Shown: positions 8,250 to 16,623 of the stretch, piece after piece
How the letters are laid out: each line of letters starts with the position of its first letter
Numbering within the stretch: position 1 is the stretch's first letter
Assembly: GCA_003149915.1 (NCBI GenBank)
Contig: QAMK01000030.1
Location: 1 to 57,283 of the forward strand
Direction: 5' to 3'
DNA: 57,283 bases
Source of the DNA: Bacillota bacterium
GTDB taxonomy: Bacteria; Bacillota_I; Bacilli_A; RF39; UBA660
Program-made: the position numbers and the translations under genes
The notes under the pieces: model-generated
What the model was told of the DNA's origin: nothing
Databases searched by the model: none
Seen by the model: the letters and a program-made list of their open reading frames with translations, nothing else

Positions 8250-9302
8250 ATGCGTCTAATTCATTACCTACTCTTTATTCCACCCACTCTTTTAGGCGGA
8301 TGGTATTTAGGGAGCAAACTAGGAGCAAGCTTTCATTTGAAAGATAGTAGTACCCGTAAAAAATTTATCTTTTGGTCAATCATCTTAGTATTTTTTACCA
8401 TCAATGTATGTTTATTAACCCCAGCCGCAGTCATATTTTTATACACCGTGATGTTCTACTTAATATACGACTTAACAATTTGGATAGCCAAAAAAGCAAA
8501 CGCCAAATCATTAATCAAATTCATCAAACGTATCTCGATGGGCGGAGTAACATTTATCTTACTAGCAACCACATACACATTATACGGAGTCTATAAAGCA
8601 AAAAGTCCCGTCATTACAAATTACACAATTTCGGTAAATAAAGAAATCAAAAATAACGGACTTACAATCATGTTACTATCTGACCTTCACTTAGGAACTG
8701 GATCCGATTGTAACACGATTGACTACATCGTAGACCAAGTAAATAAAGCAAACGCCGACATTTTTTTAATCGATGGCGACTTATTTGACGAATCCACCAA
8801 AGAAGAATACAAAACATGTGCTTATGAAAACTTAGGAACTGCTGATACAACATACGGAACTTATTATGTAGAAGGAAATCACGATTTACTAAACGATGAA
8901 TCTAGAAAAAAATTTAACGAAAATAACATCAGAACGTTAGAAGATGAAGTGTTAATGATAGATGACTCCTTCTACTTAGTAGGAAGAAAAGATAAAGATC
9001 ACGTTCGATTATCGTTAGATGAATTAATGACAGGAATCGATCACGATTATCCAATCATCTTATTTGACCATCGTCCTGAAGATGAAGGACAAGCCAAAAA
9101 CTTAGGAGTCGATTTACAAGTCGCCGGACATACGCATGCCGGTCAACTATTCCCAGGAAACTTATTCGTTCAATCCGGATTTAAAAAAGATGGCGATTAT
9201 CACCTAATTATTTCATCCGGTTTTGGCACTTGGGGAACTGCCATACGAACCAGTAAAAGTGATGAACTAGTAGAAATTTTCATGCAAGGAAAAACACAAT
9301 AG
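8250..9302 (+). CDS. Membrane-anchored metallophosphoesterase (YkuE-like)
   Basis: A 350-residue calcineurin-like phosphoesterase. The N-terminal ~120 residues contain three or four hydrophobic segments, so the enzyme is membrane-bound. The metal-binding motifs follow in order: LLSDLHLGTG (D-x-H), DIFLIDGDLFDE (GD), YYVEGNHDLL (GNHD), ILFDHRPED and VAGHTHAGQLFPG (GHxH). Family members such as YkuE act at or outside the membrane, sometimes on cell-wall or lipid-linked phosphoesters; the substrate here is unknown. The start at 8250 has AGGAGG 6 nt upstream; an in-frame start at 8193 lacks one and lies within the divergent promoter. A strong terminator follows directly. Confidence 0.9.
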   Translation: MRLIHYLLFIPPTLLGGWYLGSKLGASFHLKDSSTRKKFIFWSIILVFFTINVCLLTPAAVIFLYTVMFYLIYDLTIWIAKKANAKSLIKFIKRISMGGVTFILLATTYTLYGVYKAKSPVITNYTISVNKEIKNNGLTIMLLSDLHLGTGSDCNTIDYIVDQVNKANADIFLIDGDLFDESTKEEYKTCAYENLGTADTTYGTYYVEGNHDLLNDESRKKFNENNIRTLEDEVLMIDDSFYLVGRKDKDHVRLSLDELMTGIDHDYPIILFDHRPEDEGQAKNLGVDLQVAGHTHAGQLFPGNLFVQSGFKKDGDYHLIISSGFGTWGTAIRTSKSDELVEIFMQGKTQ

Positions 9303-9328
9303 AAAAGACCTTTTCAAAAGGTCTTTTT
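9303..9328. terminator. Bidirectional intrinsic terminator
   Basis: AAAAGACCTTTTCAAAAGGTCTTTTT, a near-perfect hairpin starting right after the metallophosphoesterase stop codon. A-tract and T-tract on the two sides let it serve both this gene and the convergent gene ending at 9338. Only the central stem GACCTTTT/AAAAGGTC is GC-bearing. Confidence 0.85.
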
Positions 9329-9337
9329 AATTACTTT

Positions 9338-10261
9338 CTATGTATAAGAGTTGACGACAACTTCTACTTTGGAAACCGAATTACTCATATCACTAACTGA
9401 GAACGTATAAGTTCCATTCGCATTGACCATGTATTGGACGGAAACATCCGTTTCATTCGTCAAATATTTCACTTTTTGATTCGGTAATAAAATACGTTTC
9501 AAACCGACATCACTACTAGCATGAATCGTAATGGTTACATTGGAAGTCTCTGGATCAATTGCAGAAACGTCATAACTAACAGTCAAATCAGATTGTGGTA
9601 CAACTTCTGATACAGCATCGCCAATATGATTTAAGTTCAAAAATAAAATAAACACTACAATGACGATAAAACAAAATCCAAAAAACAAAATACGAACGGC
9701 AATATTACTTTTTGCTTCTTTTGGAGAATCCTTTACTTCTGAAGAGACAACTGTAGGTTGTTCAACAGGTGTTACATTAGTAGATGGAGTTTCAGGAACA
9801 ACTTTTTCTAAACTCTTCTCTTCTACTTTAGCCTTTTCTTTTTTCTTTTTATCGACCGTCTGTTCTTTTGGAACTTCTTTCTTAGCGGTCTGTTTCGTTG
9901 AAGCTGTTTTTTTAGAAGTGGACTTATTATCTTTCTTTGCCACCTTTTTACTAGCTGTAGCTTTCTTTGGCTTTTCATGATAGTTAAACAACTTATCTAA
10001 CAAGATATCTTCTAACGAATCATTTTTTTGCTCATTTTTCGTATAAATAGAAGATAATTGTGGCTTTGTATTTTCTACTTTTGAAACAACTTTCTTAGTC
10101 GTTTGCTTTTTCGTAGTCGATGTCTGTTTATTTGTAGATGCAACAACAGACTTTTTTGGCATTCCTGTCGTACTTCTATTCTTAGTAGTAGATGAAGTAG
10201 AAGTCTTCTTTTTTGAATATGCACTTTTCTTTTTTGTAGACTTCGTTCCTTTCTTAGCCAT
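9338..10261 (-). CDS. Lys/Ser/Thr-rich single-pass membrane protein with C-terminal Ig-like domain
   Basis: A 307-residue protein. Residues 1-180 are extremely rich in Lys, Ser and Thr with many short KKxxxKK blocks and are probably disordered. A single hydrophobic helix lies near residues 188-210 (ILFFGFCFIVIVVFILFL). The C-terminal ~90 residues look like a small beta-sandwich (NVTITIHASSDVGLKRILL) typical of extracytoplasmic Ig-like or bacterial surface modules. Topology is probably type II, with the basic tail inside binding nucleic acid or phospholipid head groups and the beta domain outside. I do not recognise the family. It is a single-gene unit convergent with the metallophosphoesterase gene and shares its terminator. 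Confidence 0.72.
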   Translation of the reverse strand: MAKKGTKSTKKKSAYSKKKTSTSSTTKNRSTTGMPKKSVVASTNKQTSTTKKQTTKKVVSKVENTKPQLSSIYTKNEQKNDSLEDILLDKLFNYHEKPKKATASKKVAKKDNKSTSKKTASTKQTAKKEVPKEQTVDKKKKEKAKVEEKSLEKVVPETPSTNVTPVEQPTVVSSEVKDSPKEAKSNIAVRILFFGFCFIVIVVFILFLNLNHIGDAVSEVVPQSDLTVSYDVSAIDPETSNVTITIHASSDVGLKRILLPNQKVKYLTNETDVSVQYMVNANGTYTFSVSDMSNSVSKVEVVVNSYT

Positions 10262-10415
10262 ACTCCCTCATCCTTTCTATACACATTTACCCTTTTTGTA
10301 AGGGCTATTATAATCAAAACACAAAAAAAAGTCAATGAACCTCACTAGATTTTATGCAACTAGTAAAGTACATACGACCATATTATATCATAAGGCAGGA
10401 ATTTAGAAAAGAAAA

Positions 10416-10437
10416 AGAACCTAGGATTCTAGATTCT
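10416..10437 (-). terminator. Intrinsic terminator of the phosphoketolase gene
   Basis: Minus-strand stem AGAATCTA/TAGGTTCT (one or two wobble pairs) with loop GAATCC, followed by TTTTTCTTTTC. It overlaps the stop codon of the gene. Confidence 0.7.
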
Positions 10438-12802
10438 TCATTGCTTCAGGAAAAGACCAGTTCGTAACATCTGGCAGATCTTTTCCATATTTTCGAATAT
10501 AGTTAGAATGTTCAAACAATTTTAAATTACAATAACTTACCAAACTATCGACATTTTTTAATTTTGGTAAATAACGAAGAGCATCCATAACCAAGTGATA
10601 ACGATCCAAATGATTTTGAACACGCATATCGAATGCCGTTGTAATCGTTCCTTCTTCTTTGTAACCATGAACATGGAAATTCTGATCATTTTTCCGTTTA
10701 TAAATTAACTGATGAATCAAAGATGGATAACCGTGGAACGCAAAAATAACAGGAACTTTCAAAGGAAACAATTCTTCCCACTCATCATCACTTAATCCAT
10801 GCGGATGAGAAATATCAGATTCCAATTTCATCAAATCGACAACATTGACGACACGTACTTTTAAATTCGGATAATTTCTTCTTAAAATTGTGACAGCAGC
10901 CAATGTTTCAAGAGTCGGTGTATCACCACAACAAGCCATGACAATATCTGGTTTTCCTTCATCATTACTTGCAAATTTCCAAATACCAATTCCCTTTTTA
11001 CAATGTTTCACTGCTTCATTCATAGATAACCATTGATAAGACAAATGTTTACTAGCAACGATGACGTTGATATAGTTTTTAGATTGAATGCAATGATCAA
11101 AACAAGAAAGTAAACAGTTGGCATCCGGTGGTAAATACATGCGAACAATATCTGCTTTTTTCGTCACCAAATGATTTAAAAATCCTGGATCTTGATGCGT
11201 ATATCCATTGTGATCCTGTTGCCAAACGTGCGATGTTAATAAAAAGTTCAAACTGGCAATCGGTTTGCGCCAAGAAAGTTCTTTCGTTACCTTTAACCAT
11301 TTGGCATGCTGACTAGCCATCGAATCGACAATACGAGCGAATGCTTCATAACTATCGAAGAAACCGTAACGACCCGTTAATAAGTAACCTTCCAAAGCCC
11401 CTTCGCAAACGTGTTCAGATAAATAAGAATCCATGACACGACCAGCAGGTGCTAAGTACTCATCGGTAGGAAGAATTGGTGCCTCCCATTGTCTAGATGT
11501 TTTTTGAAACATGTCGTTCAAACGATTACTAAGTGCTTCATCAGGTCCAAATACTCGGAAGTTACGAGGATTTTTTACGATGACATCGCGAACATAAGAA
11601 GAAAGAACTCGCGTGTCAGAGGCCGTAACCGTTCCTGGTTTGGGAACATCGACTCCATACTTTTTAAAGTCTGGAACGATCAGTGGCTTTAACAAAAGTC
11701 CACCGTTAGCATGACGATTTAATCCCATGCAATGACGTTTATCCGGAGCCATTTCCCGGATTTCTCTATAAAGCGTTCCATTTTCATCAAACAATTCTTC
11801 TGGATGATAACTGCGCAGCCATTCTTCTAGCAAGTGCAAATTCTCTTTATGATCTTCGTCGATAATCAAAGGAATTTGATGAGCCCGGAACGTTCCTTCA
11901 ATTGGTAAACCATCCACTTCTTCTGGACCAGTCCATCCTTTTGGTGTTCTAAGTACAATCATTGGCCAGTGATAAGTACTGGATACCTCTTTTCCACTAC
12001 GTGCCTCTTCTTGAATTTCTAAAATTCTAGAAATGACCTCATCCATCGCCGTTGCCATTGCTTCGTGCATTTTCATTGGATCACTTCCAGATACAAAGAT
12101 AGGATCCCAACCACAACCTTTTAAATACATGGTAAGTTCACTCTTTGGAATTCTAGCCAAAACCGTCGGATTAGCAATCTTATATCCATTTAGATGCAAA
12201 ATTGGTAAGACTACCCCATCATGTTTGGGATTGATAAATTTATTCAGTTGCCAAGAAGTTGCCAATGGACCCGTTTCTGCTTCGCCATCTCCAATGACGC
12301 ATGCTGCAATCAAAGTTGGATTATCTAAAATCGCACCAAAGGCATGACTGAGACTGTATCCTAATTCTCCTCCCTCATGAATGGAACCTGGAGTTTCAGG
12401 AGCTGCATGAGAGGAAACACCACCTGGAAAACTAAACTGCTTCATGAGTTTTTGAAGTCCTTTTTCGTCGTAAGTAATCGAAGGATATATCTCACTGTAA
12501 CTACCTTCCAAGTAAGTATTCGCAACGACACTATTGCCACCATGTCCAGGGCCAGATATATAAATCATATCCAAGTCGTACTTCTTTATGACACGATTTA
12601 AGTGAACGTAAATAAAGTTTTGACCAGGAACCGTTCCCCAATGACCTACTAATTTAGATTTCACATCAGATAATTCCAAAGGTCTTCTAAGAAGTGGATT
12701 ATCTAATAAATACAACTCACCCACACTAACATAGTTCGCTGCCCTAAAATAAGCATCTATCAAATAAAGTTCTCTTCTAGATAACGTTTTCTTAAGTTTC
12801 AT
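10421..12802 (-). CDS. xfp: Xylulose-5-phosphate / fructose-6-phosphate phosphoketolase
   Basis: A thiamine-diphosphate enzyme that splits xylulose 5-phosphate or fructose 6-phosphate with inorganic phosphate to acetyl phosphate and an aldose phosphate, the key step of heterolactic or bifid-type sugar breakdown. The 793-residue length is typical. Family signatures are the N-terminal [19 protein letters not shown], the [18 protein letters not shown] loop, the ThDP-binding [14 protein letters not shown] motif, the [20 protein letters not shown] region and the C-terminal [10 protein letters not shown] and [18 protein letters not shown] segments. It is probably monocistronic, with its own promoter at 12843-12871 and a terminator over the stop codon. 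Acetate kinase and phosphotransacetylase are not in this window. Confidence 0.96.
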   Translation of the reverse strand: MKLKKTLSRRELYLIDAYFRAANYVSVGELYLLDNPLLRRPLELSDVKSKLVGHWGTVPGQNFIYVHLNRVIKKYDLDMIYISGPGHGGNSVVANTYLEGSYSEIYPSITYDEKGLQKLMKQFSFPGGVSSHAAPETPGSIHEGGELGYSLSHAFGAILDNPTLIAACVIGDGEAETGPLATSWQLNKFINPKHDGVVLPILHLNGYKIANPTVLARIPKSELTMYLKGCGWDPIFVSGSDPMKMHEAMATAMDEVISRILEIQEEARSGKEVSSTYHWPMIVLRTPKGWTGPEEVDGLPIEGTFRAHQIPLIIDEDHKENLHLLEEWLRSYHPEELFDENGTLYREIREMAPDKRHCMGLNRHANGGLLLKPLIVPDFKKYGVDVPKPGTVTASDTRVLSSYVRDVIVKNPRNFRVFGPDEALSNRLNDMFQKTSRQWEAPILPTDEYLAPAGRVMDSYLSEHVCEGALEGYLLTGRYGFFDSYEAFARIVDSMASQHAKWLKVTKELSWRKPIASLNFLLTSHVWQQDHNGYTHQDPGFLNHLVTKKADIVRMYLPPDANCLLSCFDHCIQSKNYINVIVASKHLSYQWLSMNEAVKHCKKGIGIWKFASNDEGKPDIVMACCGDTPTLETLAAVTILRRNYPNLKVRVVNVVDLMKLESDISHPHGLSDDEWEELFPLKVPVIFAFHGYPSLIHQLIYKRKNDQNFHVHGYKEEGTITTAFDMRVQNHLDRYHLVMDALRYLPKLKNVDSLVSYCNLKLFEHSNYIRKYGKDLPDVTNWSFPEAMKNLES

Positions 12803-12842
12803 AATAATCCATGCTCCTCCTGCTACTATTATTGTTACTATG

Positions 12843-12871
12843 ATTATATACCAAAATACATTAGAATGAAA
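12843..12871 (-). promoter_or_regulatory. Promoter of the phosphoketolase gene
   Basis: Minus-strand TTTCAT, 17 bp, TATAAT (-10 at 12843-12848, -35 at 12866-12871). A purine-rich GGAGGAGC site precedes the ATG at 12802. Confidence 0.6.
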
Positions 12872-12902
12872 TATTTTTCCAAAAGAAAACTACCAAAAGG
12901 CA

Positions 12903-12927
12903 ATTGTCAAGTTATTGTCAATTGACA
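12903..12927. promoter_or_regulatory. Possible operator: repeated ATTGTCAA and 12-bp palindrome
   Basis: ATTGTCAA occurs twice with an 11-bp period (12903-12910, 12914-12921). The second copy runs into the perfect palindrome TGTCAATTGACA (12916-12927). It lies 30-55 bp upstream of the phosphoketolase -35 and directly after the TspO gene, a plausible place for a regulator of sugar metabolism. No regulator gene is adjacent. Confidence 0.35.
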
Positions 12928-12928
12928 C

Positions 12929-13381
12929 TCAATTTAAAGAGAAAACTCCATATGTTAAAATCGTAGCAAATATTGTCCATAACAAGTATGGAATTTGCAA
13001 ATAGGCAGCAGCTGGTTTTTCTTTATAAAAGACAAGTATCATATACACGATAAGACCTAATAACAAAATCGTCCATAGAAGGGCAACAAAATAATTGCCC
13101 CAACTGAAGAAAATAAACGACCACAAAGAATTTACAATCAATTGAATAAAGTAAACAATGACGCAAGGCTTACAAGAATCTACCATATACCAAGAAATTG
13201 CCATCAAAATGTAAAGAATTGTCCAAGCAATTCCAAAGACAATTCCTGGCGGTGTAAAACTAGGTTTGTTTACAACCGTCTGAAAAGCCTCCATCCCATC
13301 CATCGAAAAGAATGTAAACAAGGATCCAATCAGTGCCGTTATCACAATGTAGAGAAACAACTTTTTAAAATTAATTTTCAA
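12929..13381 (-). CDS. TspO/MBR family membrane protein
   Basis: A 150-residue integral membrane protein with five predicted helices, the normal TspO length and topology. Family features are the early FTPPGIVFGIAWTILYILMA stretch (the conserved P-x-x-P-x-W region), the aromatic-rich SLWSFIFFSWGNYF helix and LLWTILLLGLIVYM. TspO proteins bind tetrapyrroles such as haem or protoporphyrin and influence stress responses; the role here cannot be read from context. It lies about 90 nt after the UbiB-family gene, and a terminator sits between them, so it may be expressed separately. The reading frame ends just before the repeated-operator region of the phosphoketolase gene. Confidence 0.88.
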   Translation of the reverse strand: MKINFKKLFLYIVITALIGSLFTFFSMDGMEAFQTVVNKPSFTPPGIVFGIAWTILYILMAISWYMVDSCKPCVIVYFIQLIVNSLWSFIFFSWGNYFVALLWTILLLGLIVYMILVFYKEKPAAAYLQIPYLLWTIFATILTYGVFSLN

Positions 13382-13452
13382 AATCTATCACCAGTATTAG
13401 TCTATTCAAAAAAAGAAAAAGATATGTCTTCTATAAATCGATTCACAAAAAA

Positions 13453-13470
13453 AGTGAATTACCATTCACT
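13453..13470 (-). terminator. Intrinsic terminator after the UbiB-family gene
   Basis: Minus-strand AGTGAATGGTAATTCACT followed by TTTTTTTG, abutting the stop codon at 13471. Confidence 0.8.
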
Positions 13471-15018
13471 TTACTTTCTTCGTATTCTAGATACGAACAT
13501 CTTAACAAATAACCAGCATGTACAGATAATAGCGGCAATCACATAAAATGCAAATAAAACAGGATTTGTATCGCTAATAAAAGGAATTCCGATGATTAAG
13601 GCAACGTCTAAAACCGTTACAATTCCTAAATGGAATAACTTTTCCATTCTAGTGATTTGTCCAGTAGAGTCCGTCATTTCGACATTAAAGCGAAGTTCAC
13701 CGGTATTAATTCCTTTTAAAAGAGTCAATGCTTCTTTTGGAATGACCATTAAATCAGCGCCGCTACGGACAACCGTCGAAGCATAATCCTTGAATTTATC
13801 CTTAGTAAACATATCTTTTGGATCAAAGTACGTTTGTAATACTTGCATCAAACTGACAGTCGGATCGATTTCTTCTAGTAATCCCGCGATGACGATAATA
13901 CCACGTAACAACATCGTAATATCGCGTGGCAAAATAATCTTATTGTCATTTAACATCGAAAACATATCAAGTGCAAATCCTTTGATATCGATATTGGCAA
14001 TCTCTGCTGTCTTGTTTTTATCCAAAACGCGTTTGATATCGTTGTTAAGTCTCATATGGTCGATTGGATAGTTATTCGTATTCATAACCGTTAAAATATG
14101 CCCTACTTCACTGTATTCGTTCGATACAATCGCCCGAATGCAAGCATCCAAAAGTTTTCTGTTATGATGTGTTAGTCTCCCCATCATACCGAAATCTAAA
14201 AATACGATTTTGCCATCATCAATCTTAATATTATCGGAATGTGGATCCGCATGAAAGAACCCATCATCCAATGCTTGTTTAATATAATTATAGGCAAGTT
14301 TCTCAGAAATTTCTTTGATGTCGTAACCATCTTTCTTTAAAGAATCTAATTGATTGATATTGTATCCACCAATATACTCCATAACGAGTGCATTTCTCGT
14401 ACAATACTCATCGTAAACACGAATCGGTTTGATGTAACGGACCTCTTTTTGATTATTCGCAAACTCTTTCATATGTCTTGCTTCCATCAAAAAGTCCATT
14501 TCTTCCAAAGCCGTTTGATACATCTCATCTAAGAAAGAATCGATATCCAAAACACTCGAAAATAATTTATCTAAATGTAAAAGCCGAACGACACTTTTTA
14601 ACAGTTTGATATCTTGTGTCATCGTTTCATAGACGTGTTCTCGTTCAATTTTTATAACAACTTCATCGCCATTTTTTAAAGTAGCCCGATGGGTTTGAGC
14701 AATCGAAGCAGATCCAATCGGAACTTCTTCAATCGATGCAAATATATTCCAAGTTTCGCCATTATACTCACGATCTAGAATTTCTGTAACGAGAGAAAAC
14801 TCCATCGGTTTTACGTTACTCCGTAACTTCTTTAATTCTGCACAATACTCCTTAGGAACCAAATCAGGCCTAGAAGACATAATTTGACCAATCTTAATAA
14901 ATGTCGGTCCCAATTCTTCTAAAGCCTGACGTAATCTTTCGGGAGTCGCTTCTTTTACCAGATGATATTTATTGATGACACGTACAATGTCACTTAAGCG
15001 TTTCCCTTCTCGCTTCAT
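13471..15018 (-). CDS. AarF/ABC1/UbiB-family atypical kinase
   Basis: A 515-residue protein-kinase-like protein. It contains the family KxGQ motif (FIKIGQIMSSRPDLVP), the A-rich nucleotide loop (PIGSASIAQTHRATL), the catalytic lysine region EVVIKIEREHV, LVMEYIGGYNINQ in the hinge, FFHADPHSDNIKID with the catalytic Asp, and the VFLDFGMMGRL metal-binding motif. Two hydrophobic helices at the extreme C-terminus anchor it in the membrane. UbiB homologues help isoprenoid lipid or quinone metabolism in other bacteria by an ATPase activity; in Firmicutes the partner is unclear. It follows the 97-residue phasin-like gene with a one-codon spacing, so both are co-expressed. Confidence 0.93.
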   Translation of the reverse strand: MKREGKRLSDIVRVINKYHLVKEATPERLRQALEELGPTFIKIGQIMSSRPDLVPKEYCAELKKLRSNVKPMEFSLVTEILDREYNGETWNIFASIEEVPIGSASIAQTHRATLKNGDEVVIKIEREHVYETMTQDIKLLKSVVRLLHLDKLFSSVLDIDSFLDEMYQTALEEMDFLMEARHMKEFANNQKEVRYIKPIRVYDEYCTRNALVMEYIGGYNINQLDSLKKDGYDIKEISEKLAYNYIKQALDDGFFHADPHSDNIKIDDGKIVFLDFGMMGRLTHHNRKLLDACIRAIVSNEYSEVGHILTVMNTNNYPIDHMRLNNDIKRVLDKNKTAEIANIDIKGFALDMFSMLNDNKIILPRDITMLLRGIIVIAGLLEEIDPTVSLMQVLQTYFDPKDMFTKDKFKDYASTVVRSGADLMVIPKEALTLLKGINTGELRFNVEMTDSTGQITRMEKLFHLGIVTVLDVALIIGIPFISDTNPVLFAFYVIAAIICTCWLFVKMFVSRIRRK

Positions 15019-15019
15019 A

Positions 15020-15313
15020 TTATTTTTTATCCTTTAATAAATCCATAATTTCTTTCTTATCTTCATCTGATAACTCTTGAATCTTTTTAGCAAGATCTTC
15101 TTTTGATAAATCTGGCGTCTGGTATACGACTGTAACGTTTTCTTTAATCTTTTCTTCGATGTTATGCTTTAATTCTTCATTTGCTACTTTTCCCTTTTCG
15201 TATACTTCTTCTCCTTTCTTTAAAAGTTCTTTCTTCATTTCTTGTGCTTTTTCTGTCGTCAAAGACATCGCACCAAGTCCCATCAAGATAATGTTTTTGA
15301 AATCTTCTTTCAT
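15020..15313 (-). CDS. Small phasin-like helical protein
   Basis: A 97-residue protein starting MKEDFKNIILMGLGAMSLT, with AGGAGG 6 nt upstream of the ATG at 15313. A short hydrophobic stretch (IILMGLGAMSLT) is followed by long amphipathic helix rich in Lys and Glu (KAQEMKKELLKKGEEVYEKG) and by a second helical hairpin. This resembles the small COG3937/phasin-like proteins often encoded beside UbiB-family kinases in Firmicutes. It would sit at a membrane or lipid surface. The reading frame could extend to 15382, but homology-like content and the ribosome binding site support the shorter form. It is spaced 1 nt from the UbiB-family start. Confidence 0.75.
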   Translation of the reverse strand: MKEDFKNIILMGLGAMSLTTEKAQEMKKELLKKGEEVYEKGKVANEELKHNIEEKIKENVTVVYQTPDLSKEDLAKKIQELSDEDKKEIMDLLKDKK

Positions 15314-15366
15314 AAAAATCCTCCTATCTATATTATATAATAAACGTACCGTTCCGTCAAAATATG

Positions 15367-16494
15367 CTAAGATAGTATCCACGCACCGTTTTCGTCTTTT
15401 CCTTTTGCAACAACATCACTATTTAACGTAATCAAAATACGAATACCTTGTGCTTGATCTGTAAAAGACGTAATATTTCCATCGGTTGCCACACTCCATA
15501 ACGTTGCCGTGTCCTTAGAAGATGCCAAATAGTACGGTGCATCGATGCGGAACAAACTAGCATCAGAAACATTTGCAATGGCACCTTCTGAATCTTCATT
15601 CATTTCACAATTGCTAGTATCTTTGCAATAATTCAATAAGTCTTCCTTTCCTAAAACGGATACAGAAAGTGCAAATTCATTCTGAAAATCTTCAAAAGAA
15701 AGAGCGTTTACTTCACTAGTTGCCTTACTAGAAACGTACTTAGATGCCCAGTCTAAATTTCCTTTTAGATACTGTTCTGATGTATAAGCATTATCCGTTC
15801 CACCATGATAATAGCAAAGTGGATTACCTGCACTAACTAAAGTAACTTTTCCATCTCTTTTCGACAAAATCCGCCATCCGGATAAAATGGAAGTACCATC
15901 GGAACAAGAGACACTATTATTTCGACTAGTTCCTGCCGTAACTCCTCCAATCGTTCCAACCTGCGCAGGTAGTGCCATATCAGTCTCCCAAACACCAGCA
16001 TCATAATTGACGTAATCGCCAACTTTTGCTCTCATAATGAGCAACCTATCGTCAGATCGTGTCGGATAGTTACCATCACTTTCTACTACGACTAAATCTT
16101 CATGAAAATGTCCCTCTTCTGTTAATGGCAAAGCATTTCCATTCGCATCCACTAACTGAACATAGTAATTATATTGATTATTATCAGGATTATAAACAGC
16201 AACGAAACTCTTTCCACAATCCCATTCCGCACCATACGGACTTTTTCCACCAGAACGCACCCTAATATCACATACACTTAACGCATCAGTTTGACCTGCT
16301 TCCGGAAGCATATATTGACTGTGATACAAAACTTTCGCTGACTCTAAATAAATCTCAGCATTTTGAACCATCGTTTTCTCTCTAGAACCGGTAATATATT
16401 CCGTTATCTTAGGGATTACTAATACGATAATAATTCCTAATACAATAATAAATCCAATCAACTCAACAATTGTAATACCTCTATTTTTTTTCAT
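15367..16494 (-). CDS. Type IV prepilin-like protein (pseudopilin)
   Basis: A 375-residue protein with a textbook class III signal: MKKNRG then ITIVELIGFIIVLGIIIVL, cleavage expected after the Gly, Glu at +5, followed by the hydrophobic alpha-1 helix. Prepilin peptidase would process it and it would be inserted in a pilus or pseudopilus. The rest is a large extracellular region with six or more cysteines (for example CDIRVRSGGKSPYG and SVSCSDGTSIL), larger than a major pilin. No assembly ATPase, PilC or peptidase gene lies in this window, so the machinery must be elsewhere. It is followed after about 50 nt by the phasin-like/UbiB pair. Confidence 0.85.
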   Translation of the reverse strand: MKKNRGITIVELIGFIIVLGIIIVLVIPKITEYITGSREKTMVQNAEIYLESAKVLYHSQYMLPEAGQTDALSVCDIRVRSGGKSPYGAEWDCGKSFVAVYNPDNNQYNYYVQLVDANGNALPLTEEGHFHEDLVVVESDGNYPTRSDDRLLIMRAKVGDYVNYDAGVWETDMALPAQVGTIGGVTAGTSRNNSVSCSDGTSILSGWRILSKRDGKVTLVSAGNPLCYYHGGTDNAYTSEQYLKGNLDWASKYVSSKATSEVNALSFEDFQNEFALSVSVLGKEDLLNYCKDTSNCEMNEDSEGAIANVSDASLFRIDAPYYLASSKDTATLWSVATDGNITSFTDQAQGIRILITLNSDVVAKGKDENGAWILS

Positions 16495-16592
16495 ATCCTC
16501 ACCTACTATACTCTAATTATATCATCTTTTAGAAATAAAGCCAGAAAAGAAAACAAGGAAATGAAAATTTACTAGTTCTTGACGGCAAGAAC

Positions 16593-16620
16593 AAAAAAAG
16601 CCAAGCACATACTTGACCTT
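16593..16620 (-). terminator. Intrinsic terminator of clpB
   Basis: Minus-strand stem GTCAAG/CTTGGC with loop TATGTG, flanked by AAAAG and TTTTTTT. It starts a few bases after the stop codon. A second hairpin, GTTCTTG-ACGG-CAAGAAC, lies just beyond at 16575-16592. Confidence 0.75.
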
Positions 16621-16623
16621 TTC

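Noticed and set aside
16575..16592. Hairpin GTTCTTG-ACGG-CAAGAAC after the clpB terminator
   Set aside because: It has no T-tract on the minus strand. It may be a second stem of the terminator region, but no function can be supported.
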